A DNA stretch of 64,000 nucleotides. Origin: an uncultured Alphaproteobacteria bacterium (lineage in GTDB: Bacteria; Pseudomonadota; Alphaproteobacteria; Rs-D84). Each line of letters begins with the position of its first letter. The stretch's first letter is position 1. The notes under the pieces were generated by a model. The model ran no database searches and had not been told where the DNA came from. It saw nothing but the letters and a program-made list of their open reading frames with translations. The position numbers were made by a program, and so were the translations under genes. The stretch covers positions 187,825 to 251,824 of the forward strand of contig CALXLS010000001.1 in NCBI GenBank assembly GCA_944389265.1. Reading direction: 5' to 3'. Shown here piece after piece: positions 1-7,807 of this stretch.

Positions 1-1394
1 TTTAACCCTAAATCCCGCAACACATCCGCGTTTCTGGTATCACCATACACAACATTAAAGCCACGCTCACGCCCAAGCATAACCGCATTTACATCTAAAT
101 CTATTGCTATATATGGTATATTTTCTGCAAGTAACATCTGGGCAATGATTTGCCCAACACGCCCAAAACCACAAATTATAACTTCTGGTTTCTGTTCCAA
201 GTTATCTTCTTCTGGTTTAGTAAGCGGATAATTAGATAGTAATTTACCCGATTTGCGTAAATTATCATATATTGCAAATAAAATCGGTGTTAACATCAGA
301 GATACTATTATTATAGCAGTTAATATTTCTTGATGAATCTCGGGCAATGCGTCTATTCCTGCGGTCTTCATCGTTTGCAACATTAATAAACCAAACTCTC
401 CCCCCTGTGCAAGAACAAGAGCAATCGCAACAGAATCAGGTATGCTTACATGACGAACACGCGCAACCATAAATATTGCTATAAACTTTATTACAAGTAA
501 CCCGACAACCCCACATAAGATTACATACCAATTTTCACCAAGTATCGGCAGATTCAATCCCATACCCAAAGATATAAAAAAGAATGCCATAAATAACATT
601 GAATAAGGCGTTATTTCCGCACTTATCTGATGACGATATATCGTTTCAGATAACAACATACCCGCCAAGAATGCCCCCAAACCTATTGGCAGACCAATAA
701 AATCCATAACTATTGCCCATGCAACAATATTCAACATTATAGCAATCAAAAATGCTTCTTTGGATTTTAAACGCGCAACCAATTTCATTAATGGGTTTAA
801 TATAAATCTACCAACGATAACTACTCCCAGAATCAATGCCGCAGACAAAACAAAAATGTCTATAGCGGTTGCACCAAGATTAAAACTCTTTCCTGCGAAA
901 ACGGGCAACATAGCAAGCAAAGGAATCGACAATAAATCCTGAAACAACAATATAGAAAATGTCTGTCGCCCCATATTCGTATTCAGCATATTTCTATCAA
1001 TTAATATCTGCATATCTTCTGATGTACTAGACATTGCAAGTAATAAAGAAACCATTATACAGCCTAGTATCGTCCAGCTAGTAACACCGAATAAAATAGG
1101 AAACAACATTACTGCAACCATTAAAACCTGCGCTGCACCGAAACCAAATATTGTGCGTCGCATATTCCACAGACGCTTCATATTTATTTCCAAACCCAAA
1201 TTAAACCATAAAAATAATATTCCCAGTTCGCCTAAAAATGTCCACGTATCTGTTAACTGAAATAAGTCTAAAACATATGGCCCAGATATTACACCTGCCA
1301 ATAAAAACGCAACCAATGCACCAATCTTAGCCAATCGCAGGAAACACACAAATACAAAAACTATTCCAAAAAAAGTTAATAATGCTAAAGACAT
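1..1394 (-). CDS. CPA2-family monovalent cation:proton antiporter with TrkA-N domain (KefB-like), 3' end cut by window edge
   Basis: The reverse strand from the ATG at 1394 reads as an open, strongly hydrophobic protein (starts MSLALLTFFGIVFVFVC) with about a dozen membrane segments. A Rossmann TrkA-N/RCK start follows near residue 405 (CGFGRVGQ, then a D-L-D end of strand 2 and YGDTRNADVL). This order, a Na+/H+ exchanger domain then a nucleotide-binding regulatory domain, is that of KefB/KefC and YbaL type K+/H+ antiporters of the inner membrane. The frame runs out of the window at residue 464, so the end of the RCK domain is not visible. A purine-rich AGAGAGAG stretch precedes the ATG. It lies 27 bp downstream of rsmA and is probably the last gene of that operon. 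Ion specificity cannot be read from sequence. Confidence 0.9.
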   Translation of the reverse strand, partial: MSLALLTFFGIVFVFVCFLRLAKIGALVAFLLAGVISGPYVLDLFQLTDTWTFLGELGILFLWFNLGLEINMKRLWNMRRTIFGFGAAQVLMVAVMLFPILFGVTSWTILGCIMVSLLLAMSSTSEDMQILIDRNMLNTNMGRQTFSILLFQDLLSIPLLAMLPVFAGKSFNLGATAIDIFVLSAALILGVVIVGRFILNPLMKLVARLKSKEAFLIAIMLNIVAWAIVMDFIGLPIGLGAFLAGMLLSETIYRHQISAEITPYSMLFMAFFFISLGMGLNLPILGENWYVILCGVVGLLVIKFIAIFMVARVRHVSIPDSVAIALVLAQGGEFGLLMLQTMKTAGIDALPEIHQEILTAIIIVSLMLTPILFAIYDNLRKSGKLLSNYPLTKPEEDNLEQKPEVIICGFGRVGQIIAQMLLAENIPYIAIDLDVNAVMLGRERGFNVVYGDTRNADVLRDLGL

Positions 1395-1421
1395 CTATAT
1401 TCTCTCTCTTTATAAAAAATA

Positions 1422-2249
1422 TTATACCAAAATCTTTGCCATTCTTGCAAAAGTTTCTGGAGAAATCTCTTCTGCTCGTTCCGTTCCAGTAAGCCCAAAA
1501 TTTTCCCATTCCACACCTGGAATTATACCACGTACCATTTTTCTACGCTGTCCGAAAAGTTTTGCCGTTATTCGTCCAACAGATTCTATATCTTCTATTC
1601 TTTCTATCTTACCTTTATTTGGTATAACTTGTACTACTGCACTTTGAACCTTGGGACGCGGTACAAACGCTGTGTTTGGTACATCAAACAAAATTTTTGC
1701 GTCTGCTACCAGTGCAGTCAAAACACCTAAACGCCCATATTGCGAGTCCCCTGTTTTTGCAACTATGCGCTGTGCAACCTCACGCTGAAACATTAATGTC
1801 ATTGACTTTATATGTTCCCCCTTTGCAGCACGTAATAACCAATTTATAAATAATTCTGTTCCAACATTATACGGTAAATTAGAACATATCGCATATTCAC
1901 TGATGCCAAGTTTAGAAAAATCAACCTTTAATGCATCTTCATAAATTACAGTTAATTTACCATCTGAACTATCAACTATTTTTGATAAAATCGGCTCTGT
2001 CGTTTTGTCTTTTTCTATCGCAATTACTTGCTTAGCCCCCGCTAATAATAGCGCACGAGTTAAACCTGCAGGCCCTGGTCCAACTTCTACAACAACTGTT
2101 TTTTCTATATCAGGAACACTTCTTGCAATACGCCCCGTTAAATTCAAATCAAATAAAAAATTCTGACCGAATTGTTTTTTCGGTTCTAACCCCGCTTCAC
2201 GCATCATTTCTGATACAGGCGGTAAAGATTTTATTTTTTCAATGCTCAT
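1422..2249 (-). CDS. rsmA: 16S rRNA (adenine1518-N6/adenine1519-N6)-dimethyltransferase RsmA (KsgA)
   Basis: 275 residues, the usual size for KsgA/RsmA. It dimethylates two adjacent adenines in the 3' hairpin of 16S rRNA during late 30S assembly, using S-adenosylmethionine. Family marks are KKQFGQNFLFD near the N-terminus, the SAM-binding motif VVEVGPGPAGLTRAL (about residues 48-62), the catalytic NLPY in CSNLPYNVGT, and FVPRPKVQSAVV further on. Its ATG overlaps the stop of recR (ATGA, 4 bp), so the two are translationally coupled. No anomaly seen. Confidence 0.97.
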   Translation of the reverse strand: MSIEKIKSLPPVSEMMREAGLEPKKQFGQNFLFDLNLTGRIARSVPDIEKTVVVEVGPGPAGLTRALLLAGAKQVIAIEKDKTTEPILSKIVDSSDGKLTVIYEDALKVDFSKLGISEYAICSNLPYNVGTELFINWLLRAAKGEHIKSMTLMFQREVAQRIVAKTGDSQYGRLGVLTALVADAKILFDVPNTAFVPRPKVQSAVVQVIPNKGKIERIEDIESVGRITAKLFGQRRKMVRGIIPGVEWENFGLTGTERAEEISPETFARMAKILV

Positions 2250-2845
2250 AAAGTCTTTCGCCCCCCAAACGCAAGCGTCAAAGTGCCATCATCCAAATAA
2301 TCTAAATCTCCACCAAGCGGAACACCTGATGCAAGTTCAGAAAATTTAACCCCTGCATCTAAACCTATTACAGACATTATATAATGTTGCGTAGTTTTTC
2401 CTTCGACAGTGTTTGGTAAAGCAAATATAACTTCTGATACTTTTTCTGCCGTTATTCTTTCTGGTAATTTAGAAATATTTAGGTCTTCTGGTGTCATTCC
2501 TGCAATACCAGAAATTAAACCACCAATAATATGATATCTGCCTTGAAACACTGCGGATTTTTCAAGTGTCCAAACATCTGATAAATCACGCACAACACAA
2601 ATCTGACCGTTCGCACGTGACGCATCACGGCAAAATTCACATACCCCAGTTTCAACATCCGTTAACACACCGCATACTGGGCATGGTCTTATTGATTCTG
2701 CGGCCTCTAATAAAGCATTTGCTAAATTTATTGCTTTACCAGTTTTATCCTGCAACAACGCCAAAACTATGCGCTGCGCCGCCCGCGACCCCAGTCGCGG
2801 TAATTTTGCAAACTGTTTTATAAGTTTTTCTATTTTCGAATTCAT
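2246..2845 (-). CDS. recR: Recombination mediator RecR
   Basis: 199 residues, normal for RecR. It works with RecF/RecO to load RecA on gapped DNA. Order of parts: an N-terminal helix-hairpin-helix (KLPRLGSRAAQRIV), a four-cysteine zinc finger (CPVCGVLTDVETGVCEFC, about residues 55-72), then a Toprim domain (ICVVRDLSDVW onward) and a C-terminal LGGDLDYLDDGTL element. It sits between dacF and rsmA; the spacing to dacF is 8 bp and it overlaps rsmA by 4 bp. recR is often next to dnaX, which is not seen here. Confidence 0.97.
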   Translation of the reverse strand: MNSKIEKLIKQFAKLPRLGSRAAQRIVLALLQDKTGKAINLANALLEAAESIRPCPVCGVLTDVETGVCEFCRDASRANGQICVVRDLSDVWTLEKSAVFQGRYHIIGGLISGIAGMTPEDLNISKLPERITAEKVSEVIFALPNTVEGKTTQHYIMSVIGLDAGVKFSELASGVPLGGDLDYLDDGTLTLAFGGRKTL

Positions 2846-2853
2846 AACCTAAC

Positions 2854-4053
2854 CTAGTGAAAAATATAACAATCTATACCCGCGTTTGTCGCCCTATTTT
2901 TTATATTCTGTGCAGAATTTTCTGACAAACCATTTGCGCGTACACGATACATACCATTAGGTGCACTTTCTATTACCGCGTTAACACCAATCTTATTTTT
3001 TACATTATTAACTTGTGCTTGCGCAGAACTGCGTGACGAAAATGCACCAAACTGAACACCTGCACTACCAGAAGAAGCCGCAATTCCACCAGAACTACTT
3101 TTATTATAATTCGTATTGCTTGCAACTGCACCTGTTGCAGCATTATACGCCGCACTAAAAGTTGGTGCACTGCTTGTAGAAGCAGGAACATTATAAGTTT
3201 TATATTCTACTTCTGTGCTTTGCGATGGTGCAGAATAAGTTTGCGTAAAACCGTCTGCACTATTTACCATAGCAAAACCCTTATTCAACATCTGAGTAGA
3301 TACATTTGCACGAATATCTTTATTTTCTGCACCTAAAACAACAGAAATTAAATGATGACCATCCCTTTTTGCCGTTGCAACCAATGAATATTTAGACTTA
3401 TTTGTAAACCCTGTTTTCATACCGTCACAACCAGGATATGTACCAAGCAATCTATTGCCATTCGTATAAGTCTTGCCATTATATGTCCATGTCTTTATCC
3501 CAAAATACCCCCAATATTGTGGAAAATGTTTATATATCGCCATAGATAACAACGCGATATCACGCGCAGTAGATAACTGGTCATCATTTGGCAGTCCAGA
3601 AGAATTTTCAAAATTCGTTCCAGACAACCCTATTTCATTTGCAACACGAGTCATTAAATCTGCAAAATTACCTTCCTTGCCACCCTTTAAATTTTCAGCC
3701 AAAACACGTGCAACATCATTTGCACTTAAAACAGTTAATGCCTTTATTGCGTCTTCCACTTTTATCTTACTGCCAGCAGCCAACCCAAGTTTAACAGGCG
3801 ATGCAGATGCTGCAGATTGGGAAACAATTAAATAATCATCCAAGTGCAAACGCCCATGTTCCAACGCATCAAATGTTAGATACAAAGTCATAATCTTGGT
3901 TAAACTTGCAGGATAATTTTGTACATTTGCATTTTCTTGATATAGCACACGACCAGAATCCATATCCGCCACCAACGCGGCCTTGTACTGCGCGCCAAAA
4001 GCAGGCAGCGCAAACGATAATGTTGCAAAGAAAATCCCAACCAACCTTTTCAT
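2854..4053 (-). CDS. D-alanyl-D-alanine carboxypeptidase (DacF/PBP5-6 type) with C-terminal SPOR domain
   Basis: Secreted serine DD-peptidase of about 399 residues that trims the terminal D-Ala of peptidoglycan pentapeptides in the periplasm. A signal peptide (MKRLVGIFFATLSFALPAFGA) is followed by the three penicillin-binding motifs SLTK, SAN and KTGFT in the right order. A Ser/Ala/Asn-rich linker (about residues 265-325) leads to a SPOR-type domain (VQFGAFSSRSSAQAQVNNVK), a fold that binds denuded glycan at division sites. The longer frame opens with TTG at 4062; the ATG at 4053 fits the signal peptide better. Heads the dacF-recR-rsmA-antiporter operon. Confidence 0.93.
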   Translation of the reverse strand: MKRLVGIFFATLSFALPAFGAQYKAALVADMDSGRVLYQENANVQNYPASLTKIMTLYLTFDALEHGRLHLDDYLIVSQSAASASPVKLGLAAGSKIKVEDAIKALTVLSANDVARVLAENLKGGKEGNFADLMTRVANEIGLSGTNFENSSGLPNDDQLSTARDIALLSMAIYKHFPQYWGYFGIKTWTYNGKTYTNGNRLLGTYPGCDGMKTGFTNKSKYSLVATAKRDGHHLISVVLGAENKDIRANVSTQMLNKGFAMVNSADGFTQTYSAPSQSTEVEYKTYNVPASTSSAPTFSAAYNAATGAVASNTNYNKSSSGGIAASSGSAGVQFGAFSSRSSAQAQVNNVKNKIGVNAVIESAPNGMYRVRANGLSENSAQNIKNRATNAGIDCYIFH

Positions 4054-4071
4054 TTCTATCAAAGATTTTAG

Positions 4072-4110
4072 TAAAAAAACACAACGGCGGTCAATACTTT
4101 TCCCGCCGTT
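4072..4110 (-). terminator. Rho-independent terminator of pyk
   Basis: AACGGCG (4083-4089) pairs with CGCCGTT (4104-4110). Read on the minus strand the hairpin is followed within a few bases by a run of seven T. It sits 24 bp past the pyk stop codon and separates pyk from dacF. Confidence 0.75.
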
Positions 4111-4133
4111 ATATTATCTTATTTTTTATTTTA

Positions 4134-5504
4134 TTAATCTAATGTTCGTAAACTTATTCTATCTTCATCAACTATTACTAACTTACCCTCATTTACACCA
4201 AATTTTCTTGCAGAATTAAAAGCATCTTTCTTAGCGAACAGGTCTTCATCATAAATAGGAAATACCCCACGTGCTAAGCATAATTGATTTGCAATCAAAC
4301 TTTCACGACAAACTGCAACAATTGGAATATCTGGCTTGCGGCAAGAAATCTGTGTTGCGATATCTGTATCACGCGCAAAAACAACTATTGCAGAGGCTTT
4401 GTTCAAATACGCCATTGATGCGACACTACGCGACCAATCATTTTCTGGTACATTTTCTACACGTGACCAATCATAAGGATTTGCAATCGCATCACTATCT
4501 GCATATGACAAAATCTTCGTCATAGTTTCAATTACATTTACAGGATTTATACCTATTGTCGTTTCTTCTGATGTCATTGTAGAATCCGCACGCAAATAAG
4601 CGGTATTCGCAACGTCAGTTATTTCTGCACGTGTTGGGAATTCACTATTTACCATAGTCCCCAGCATTTGTGTTGCCATGATAACAGGTTTATTCATCTT
4701 GCGACATTCACGAATTATGTGACGAGAAATCGCAGGCAACTTTTCAAAAGGAACTTCTACTGCCAAATCACCACGTGCAATCATAATACCATCTGCAACC
4801 GCCGCTATTTCTGTTATTCTTTCAACAGCATTTGGACGTTCTATCTTTGCAATTATCTTTACAGGGTGCGAAGTACGCGCAACGATGAAATCGCGAACTT
4901 CTGCAATATCTTCTGGTTTCTGAACAAATGAGATTGCAACCCAATCTGGATTCTTGGTTAATGCATATTCCAAATCTTTTCTATCTTTTTCTGTTAAAAC
5001 AGATGTTGCAATTTCTGTATCAGGTAAATTAAAACCACGTCTTGACCAAATTTCTGTTCCACGCAAAACAGTTGCTTCTACTTTACCGCTTTCAACAGAA
5101 TCTACTTTCATTTCTATTTTTCCATCATTTAGTAAGATTCTGTCACCTACTTTTAACGAACCTAAAACATCTGAATCTGGCAACTGAACACGTGTTGAAT
5201 TACCTGGTGTAGAATCTGAATCAAAAGTAAATTTTTGACCTATGGTTAAAGGATATTTATCTTCTGTTTCAAAGTTTCCAATACGATGTTTAGGCCCCTG
5301 CAAATCTATAACAATAGCAACAGGCGTATTTAATTCAGCAGATATTTCACGTATCAAATCAATCTTTTTACCCTGAACATCACCTGTATCATGACTGAAA
5401 TTCAAGCGGCACATATTTACACCTGCCTGGATCATCTTTGACAAAGTTTCTTTATCTTCACATTTTGGTCCGATGGACGCTGTAATTTTTGTAAATTTAT
5501 TCAT
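4134..5504 (-). CDS. pyk: Pyruvate kinase
   Basis: 456 residues; last step of glycolysis, phosphoenolpyruvate plus ADP to pyruvate plus ATP. Signature pieces are ASIGPKCEDKETL and CRLNFSHDT at the N-terminus, KIIAKIERPNAVE with the catalytic lysine, MIARGDLAVEVP, and NKPVIMATQMLGTMV. The C-terminal allosteric domain is present but short. The start has a TAGGAA Shine-Dalgarno and is divergent from gapR. A PPDK gene at 58 kb catalyses the same carbon step with pyrophosphate, so the PEP/pyruvate node can probably run in both directions. Confidence 0.97.
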   Translation of the reverse strand: MNKFTKITASIGPKCEDKETLSKMIQAGVNMCRLNFSHDTGDVQGKKIDLIREISAELNTPVAIVIDLQGPKHRIGNFETEDKYPLTIGQKFTFDSDSTPGNSTRVQLPDSDVLGSLKVGDRILLNDGKIEMKVDSVESGKVEATVLRGTEIWSRRGFNLPDTEIATSVLTEKDRKDLEYALTKNPDWVAISFVQKPEDIAEVRDFIVARTSHPVKIIAKIERPNAVERITEIAAVADGIMIARGDLAVEVPFEKLPAISRHIIRECRKMNKPVIMATQMLGTMVNSEFPTRAEITDVANTAYLRADSTMTSEETTIGINPVNVIETMTKILSYADSDAIANPYDWSRVENVPENDWSRSVASMAYLNKASAIVVFARDTDIATQISCRKPDIPIVAVCRESLIANQLCLARGVFPIYDEDLFAKKDAFNSARKFGVNEGKLVIVDEDRISLRTLD

Positions 5505-5595
5505 TTTTTCCTACTTATTTTCTAACTTTGTTTTTCTTGATTTTTGCGATTTATTGTATATCATAAGGTTCAGTAAAAGACAAGGGGAAATCTGC

Positions 5596-5844
5596 ATGAA
5601 AGAAGCAAATCACGGCGCAATTGATAATCAGCAATTGCTTAGCATAATTGAACGTATTGAAAAATTAAACGAAGAAACTGCGGCAATTGCAGCAGACATC
5701 AAAGAAATTTACAGCGAAGCAAAATCTGCTGGTTTTGATCCAAAATATATTCGCCAGATGATACGTCTGCGCAAGATGGATCCAGACGAATTGGATGAAG
5801 CAGACGAATTAACACAAATGTATAGAACTGCTTTAGGTTTGTAA
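5596..5844 (+). CDS. gapR: GapR-family (DUF2312) nucleoid-associated protein
   Basis: 82 residues from the ATG at 5596, which has AAGGGGAAA upstream; the frame is open further 5' but without a ribosome site. The protein is almost all helix and matches the alphaproteobacterial DUF2312 pattern: a first helix NQQLLSIIERIEKLNEE, then SAGFDPKYIRQMIRLRKMDPDE. In Caulobacter GapR binds AT-rich and overtwisted DNA and helps gyrase and topoisomerase IV. The family is nearly restricted to Alphaproteobacteria and is one of the better taxonomic clues in the window. The stop overlaps the next start (TAATG). Confidence 0.92.
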   Translation: MKEANHGAIDNQQLLSIIERIEKLNEETAAIAADIKEIYSEAKSAGFDPKYIRQMIRLRKMDPDELDEADELTQMYRTALGL

Positions 5845-6158
5845 TGAAAAGATTTACAAAAACTATTGAAGATTTTAACTGCGCCCACTGTGGCGCAGTT
5901 GTTCATGGTAACGGTTATACAAACCATTGCCCTAAATGCTTGTGGTCGCGTCATGTCGACGATAATCCTGGTGACAGGGCTTCAAATTGCGGTGGAATGA
6001 TGCGCCCTATTTCCATAGAAAAAAGTGGCGAGTCTTTCATAATTACTCACAAATGCGAAATATGCGGTAAAGAAAAGCGTCAACGTACTTCTGATGAAGA
6101 CGACATTGACGCAATAATAAAACTTACCGCAAATTCAGATTTTATTTTCGGCAAATAA
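5844..6158 (+). CDS. RNHCP domain zinc protein
   Basis: 104 residues with two CxxC pairs: CAHC at residues 13-16 and CEIC near residue 73, plus HCPKCLWSRHVD (about 28-39), the hallmark string (RNHCP-like, here TNHCPKC) of the RNHCP family. The spacing suggests a zinc ribbon. Function of the family is unknown. It overlaps gapR by one base and is therefore co-translated with it; nothing else about its role can be read from the sequence. Confidence 0.8.
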   Translation: MKRFTKTIEDFNCAHCGAVVHGNGYTNHCPKCLWSRHVDDNPGDRASNCGGMMRPISIEKSGESFIITHKCEICGKEKRQRTSDEDDIDAIIKLTANSDFIFGK

Positions 6159-6159
6159 T

Positions 6160-7728
6160 TTACTTCTTAGCAGCCGCTGCTATAAAAGCGTTAAACATCG
6201 GATGCCCTGTAAAAGGACTGGATTGAAATTCAGGATGAAATTGACCTGCCATAAAGAATGGATGGTCTTTCAACTCTATTATCTCGGGCAATCTGCCGTC
6301 GGGACTGCGACCAGATATTACCATACCCTTTTGCGCAAATTTTTCTTCCCAAGATATATCCATCTCGTACCGATGTCTGTGACGTTCTGATATCTGTTCC
6401 TTCCCGTATACCTTTTCAGCCAAAGTACCTGATTTTATTATACAAGGGTACGCCCCCAGTCGAAGCGTTCCGCCCATATTCTCAGAATCATGGTCTGTCA
6501 TTATATTTATAACTGGTGTACAATTTTTTGAAAACTCTGTTGAATCCGCATCAGAAATGCCTAAGACATTTCGTGCAAATTCTATTACTGCGACCTGCAT
6601 ACCTAAACATATTCCCATATAAGGTATTTTGTTTTCACGCGCATAACCTGCTGCCGCAATCTTTCCACTGACACCGCGCGTACCAAAACCACCAGGTACT
6701 AAAATCCCGTCAAGCCCCGCGCCTTGCTCTGCCGAAAAATCTTCCGCATTTATTTTCTTTAATTTTACATGCACGTTATTCTGAATACCCGCATGAAACA
6801 GCGCCTCATTTAAAGACTTATAAGCATCAGGAACATCAAAATATTTTCCAACAATACCTATCTTTACTTCTGGTAAGTCCGCAGATAAATACCGTTCTAT
6901 CTTTTGAAACTTATCCATATTACCTGTTGCAGGTGGTAAATCAAAATGCTCGGCAATAATATCAAATACATGCTGCGCATCATACGCCAAAGGTATCTTA
7001 TATATATTATCAACATCCATACCACTTATTACATTCTTGGCCGGTAAATTACAGAACATACCTATCTTTGCTCTTTCTTCCGCTGACAACATTCTGGGGG
7101 TACGCACTATCAACATATCTGCCTGAATACCATTTTCTAATAATTCACGTACAGACATCTGGGTCGGTTTCGTCTTTAATTCACCGCTTTTTTCTAAATA
7201 AGGCGCCAAGGTCAAATGCACAAACATTACATTCTTTCGACCGACATCGTTTGCAAACTGACGAATGGATTCTAAAAATATCTTGCCTTCGATATCCCCA
7301 ACCGTTCCGCCTATTTCACATACAACAAAGTCCGTGCCAGTCGGAGCACTTAAATATTCTTTTATCTTATTACTTACATGCGGTATCATCTGAACTGTCG
7401 CCCCAAGATAATCCCCGTGACGCTCTGCATTTAAAACATCCCAATATATTCGACCACCTGATACAGAATCATTTCTTGATAATCTTATTCCTAAAAATCT
7501 TTCGTAATACCCAAGGTCTAAATCCGTTTCAAAACCGTCATTGGTTACATAAACTTCACCATGCTGAAAAGGTGACATAGTGCCCGGGTCTATATTCAAA
7601 TAAGGATCAAACTTTCGCGCATGAACCGTATAACCACGCGATTGAAGAAGGGCGCCACAACTTGCCGCCGCGACGCCCTTGCCTAAACTCGATACAACAC
7701 CACCGGTGATAAAAATATACTTCGCCAT
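6160..7728 (-). CDS. pyrG: CTP synthase (glutamine hydrolysing)
   Basis: 522 residues from the ATG at 7728. Converts UTP, ATP and glutamine to CTP. The N-terminal amidoligase domain begins with FITGGVVSSLGKGVAAAS; the class I glutamine amidotransferase domain has PGGFGTRG, the nucleophile Cys in GICLGMQ and the His/Glu pair in FHPEF. The frame extends 18 codons upstream, but the ATG at 7728 has a perfect AAGGAGG and matches the usual N-terminus MAKYIFITGG. That Shine-Dalgarno and start lie inside a hairpin at the mRNA 5' end (separate entry). Monocistronic; ends 1 bp from the converging RNHCP gene. Confidence 0.97.
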   Translation of the reverse strand: MAKYIFITGGVVSSLGKGVAAASCGALLQSRGYTVHARKFDPYLNIDPGTMSPFQHGEVYVTNDGFETDLDLGYYERFLGIRLSRNDSVSGGRIYWDVLNAERHGDYLGATVQMIPHVSNKIKEYLSAPTGTDFVVCEIGGTVGDIEGKIFLESIRQFANDVGRKNVMFVHLTLAPYLEKSGELKTKPTQMSVRELLENGIQADMLIVRTPRMLSAEERAKIGMFCNLPAKNVISGMDVDNIYKIPLAYDAQHVFDIIAEHFDLPPATGNMDKFQKIERYLSADLPEVKIGIVGKYFDVPDAYKSLNEALFHAGIQNNVHVKLKKINAEDFSAEQGAGLDGILVPGGFGTRGVSGKIAAAGYARENKIPYMGICLGMQVAVIEFARNVLGISDADSTEFSKNCTPVINIMTDHDSENMGGTLRLGAYPCIIKSGTLAEKVYGKEQISERHRHRYEMDISWEEKFAQKGMVISGRSPDGRLPEIIELKDHPFFMAGQFHPEFQSSPFTGHPMFNAFIAAAAKK

Positions 7729-7747
7729 AAGAACCTCCTTCTTATGG
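7725..7747 (-). promoter_or_regulatory. 5'-terminal hairpin sequestering the pyrG ribosome binding site
   Basis: CCATAAGAA (7725-7733) and TTCTTATGG (7739-7747) are perfect inverted repeats of 9 bp around CCTCC. On the pyrG mRNA the loop is GGAGG, the Shine-Dalgarno core, and the 3' arm contains the AUG. From the promoter position the transcript would start at about 7747, so the hairpin would be the very 5' end of the message. A similar arrangement is found at mraY. Confidence 0.7.
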
Positions 7748-7753
7748 ACTTCT

Positions 7754-7782
7754 ATCATACGAAATTTTTCGTTGCCTGACAA
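7754..7782 (-). promoter_or_regulatory. pyrG promoter
   Basis: On the minus strand TTGTCA (7777-7782) and TATGAT (7754-7759) are separated by 17 bp, a good sigma-70-type promoter. The expected transcription start is near 7747. Confidence 0.65.
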
Positions 7783-7807
7783 TAAAATAAATTCCTATAC
7801 TTTCTGT

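Noticed and set aside
7068..7580. 170-codon plus-strand frame opposite pyrG
   Set aside because: Antisense shadow of a well-conserved enzyme.
7729..7782. Upstream extension of the pyrG frame (18 codons)
   Set aside because: The conserved CTP synthase N-terminus begins at the later ATG, which has the Shine-Dalgarno, and the extension would cover the promoter.
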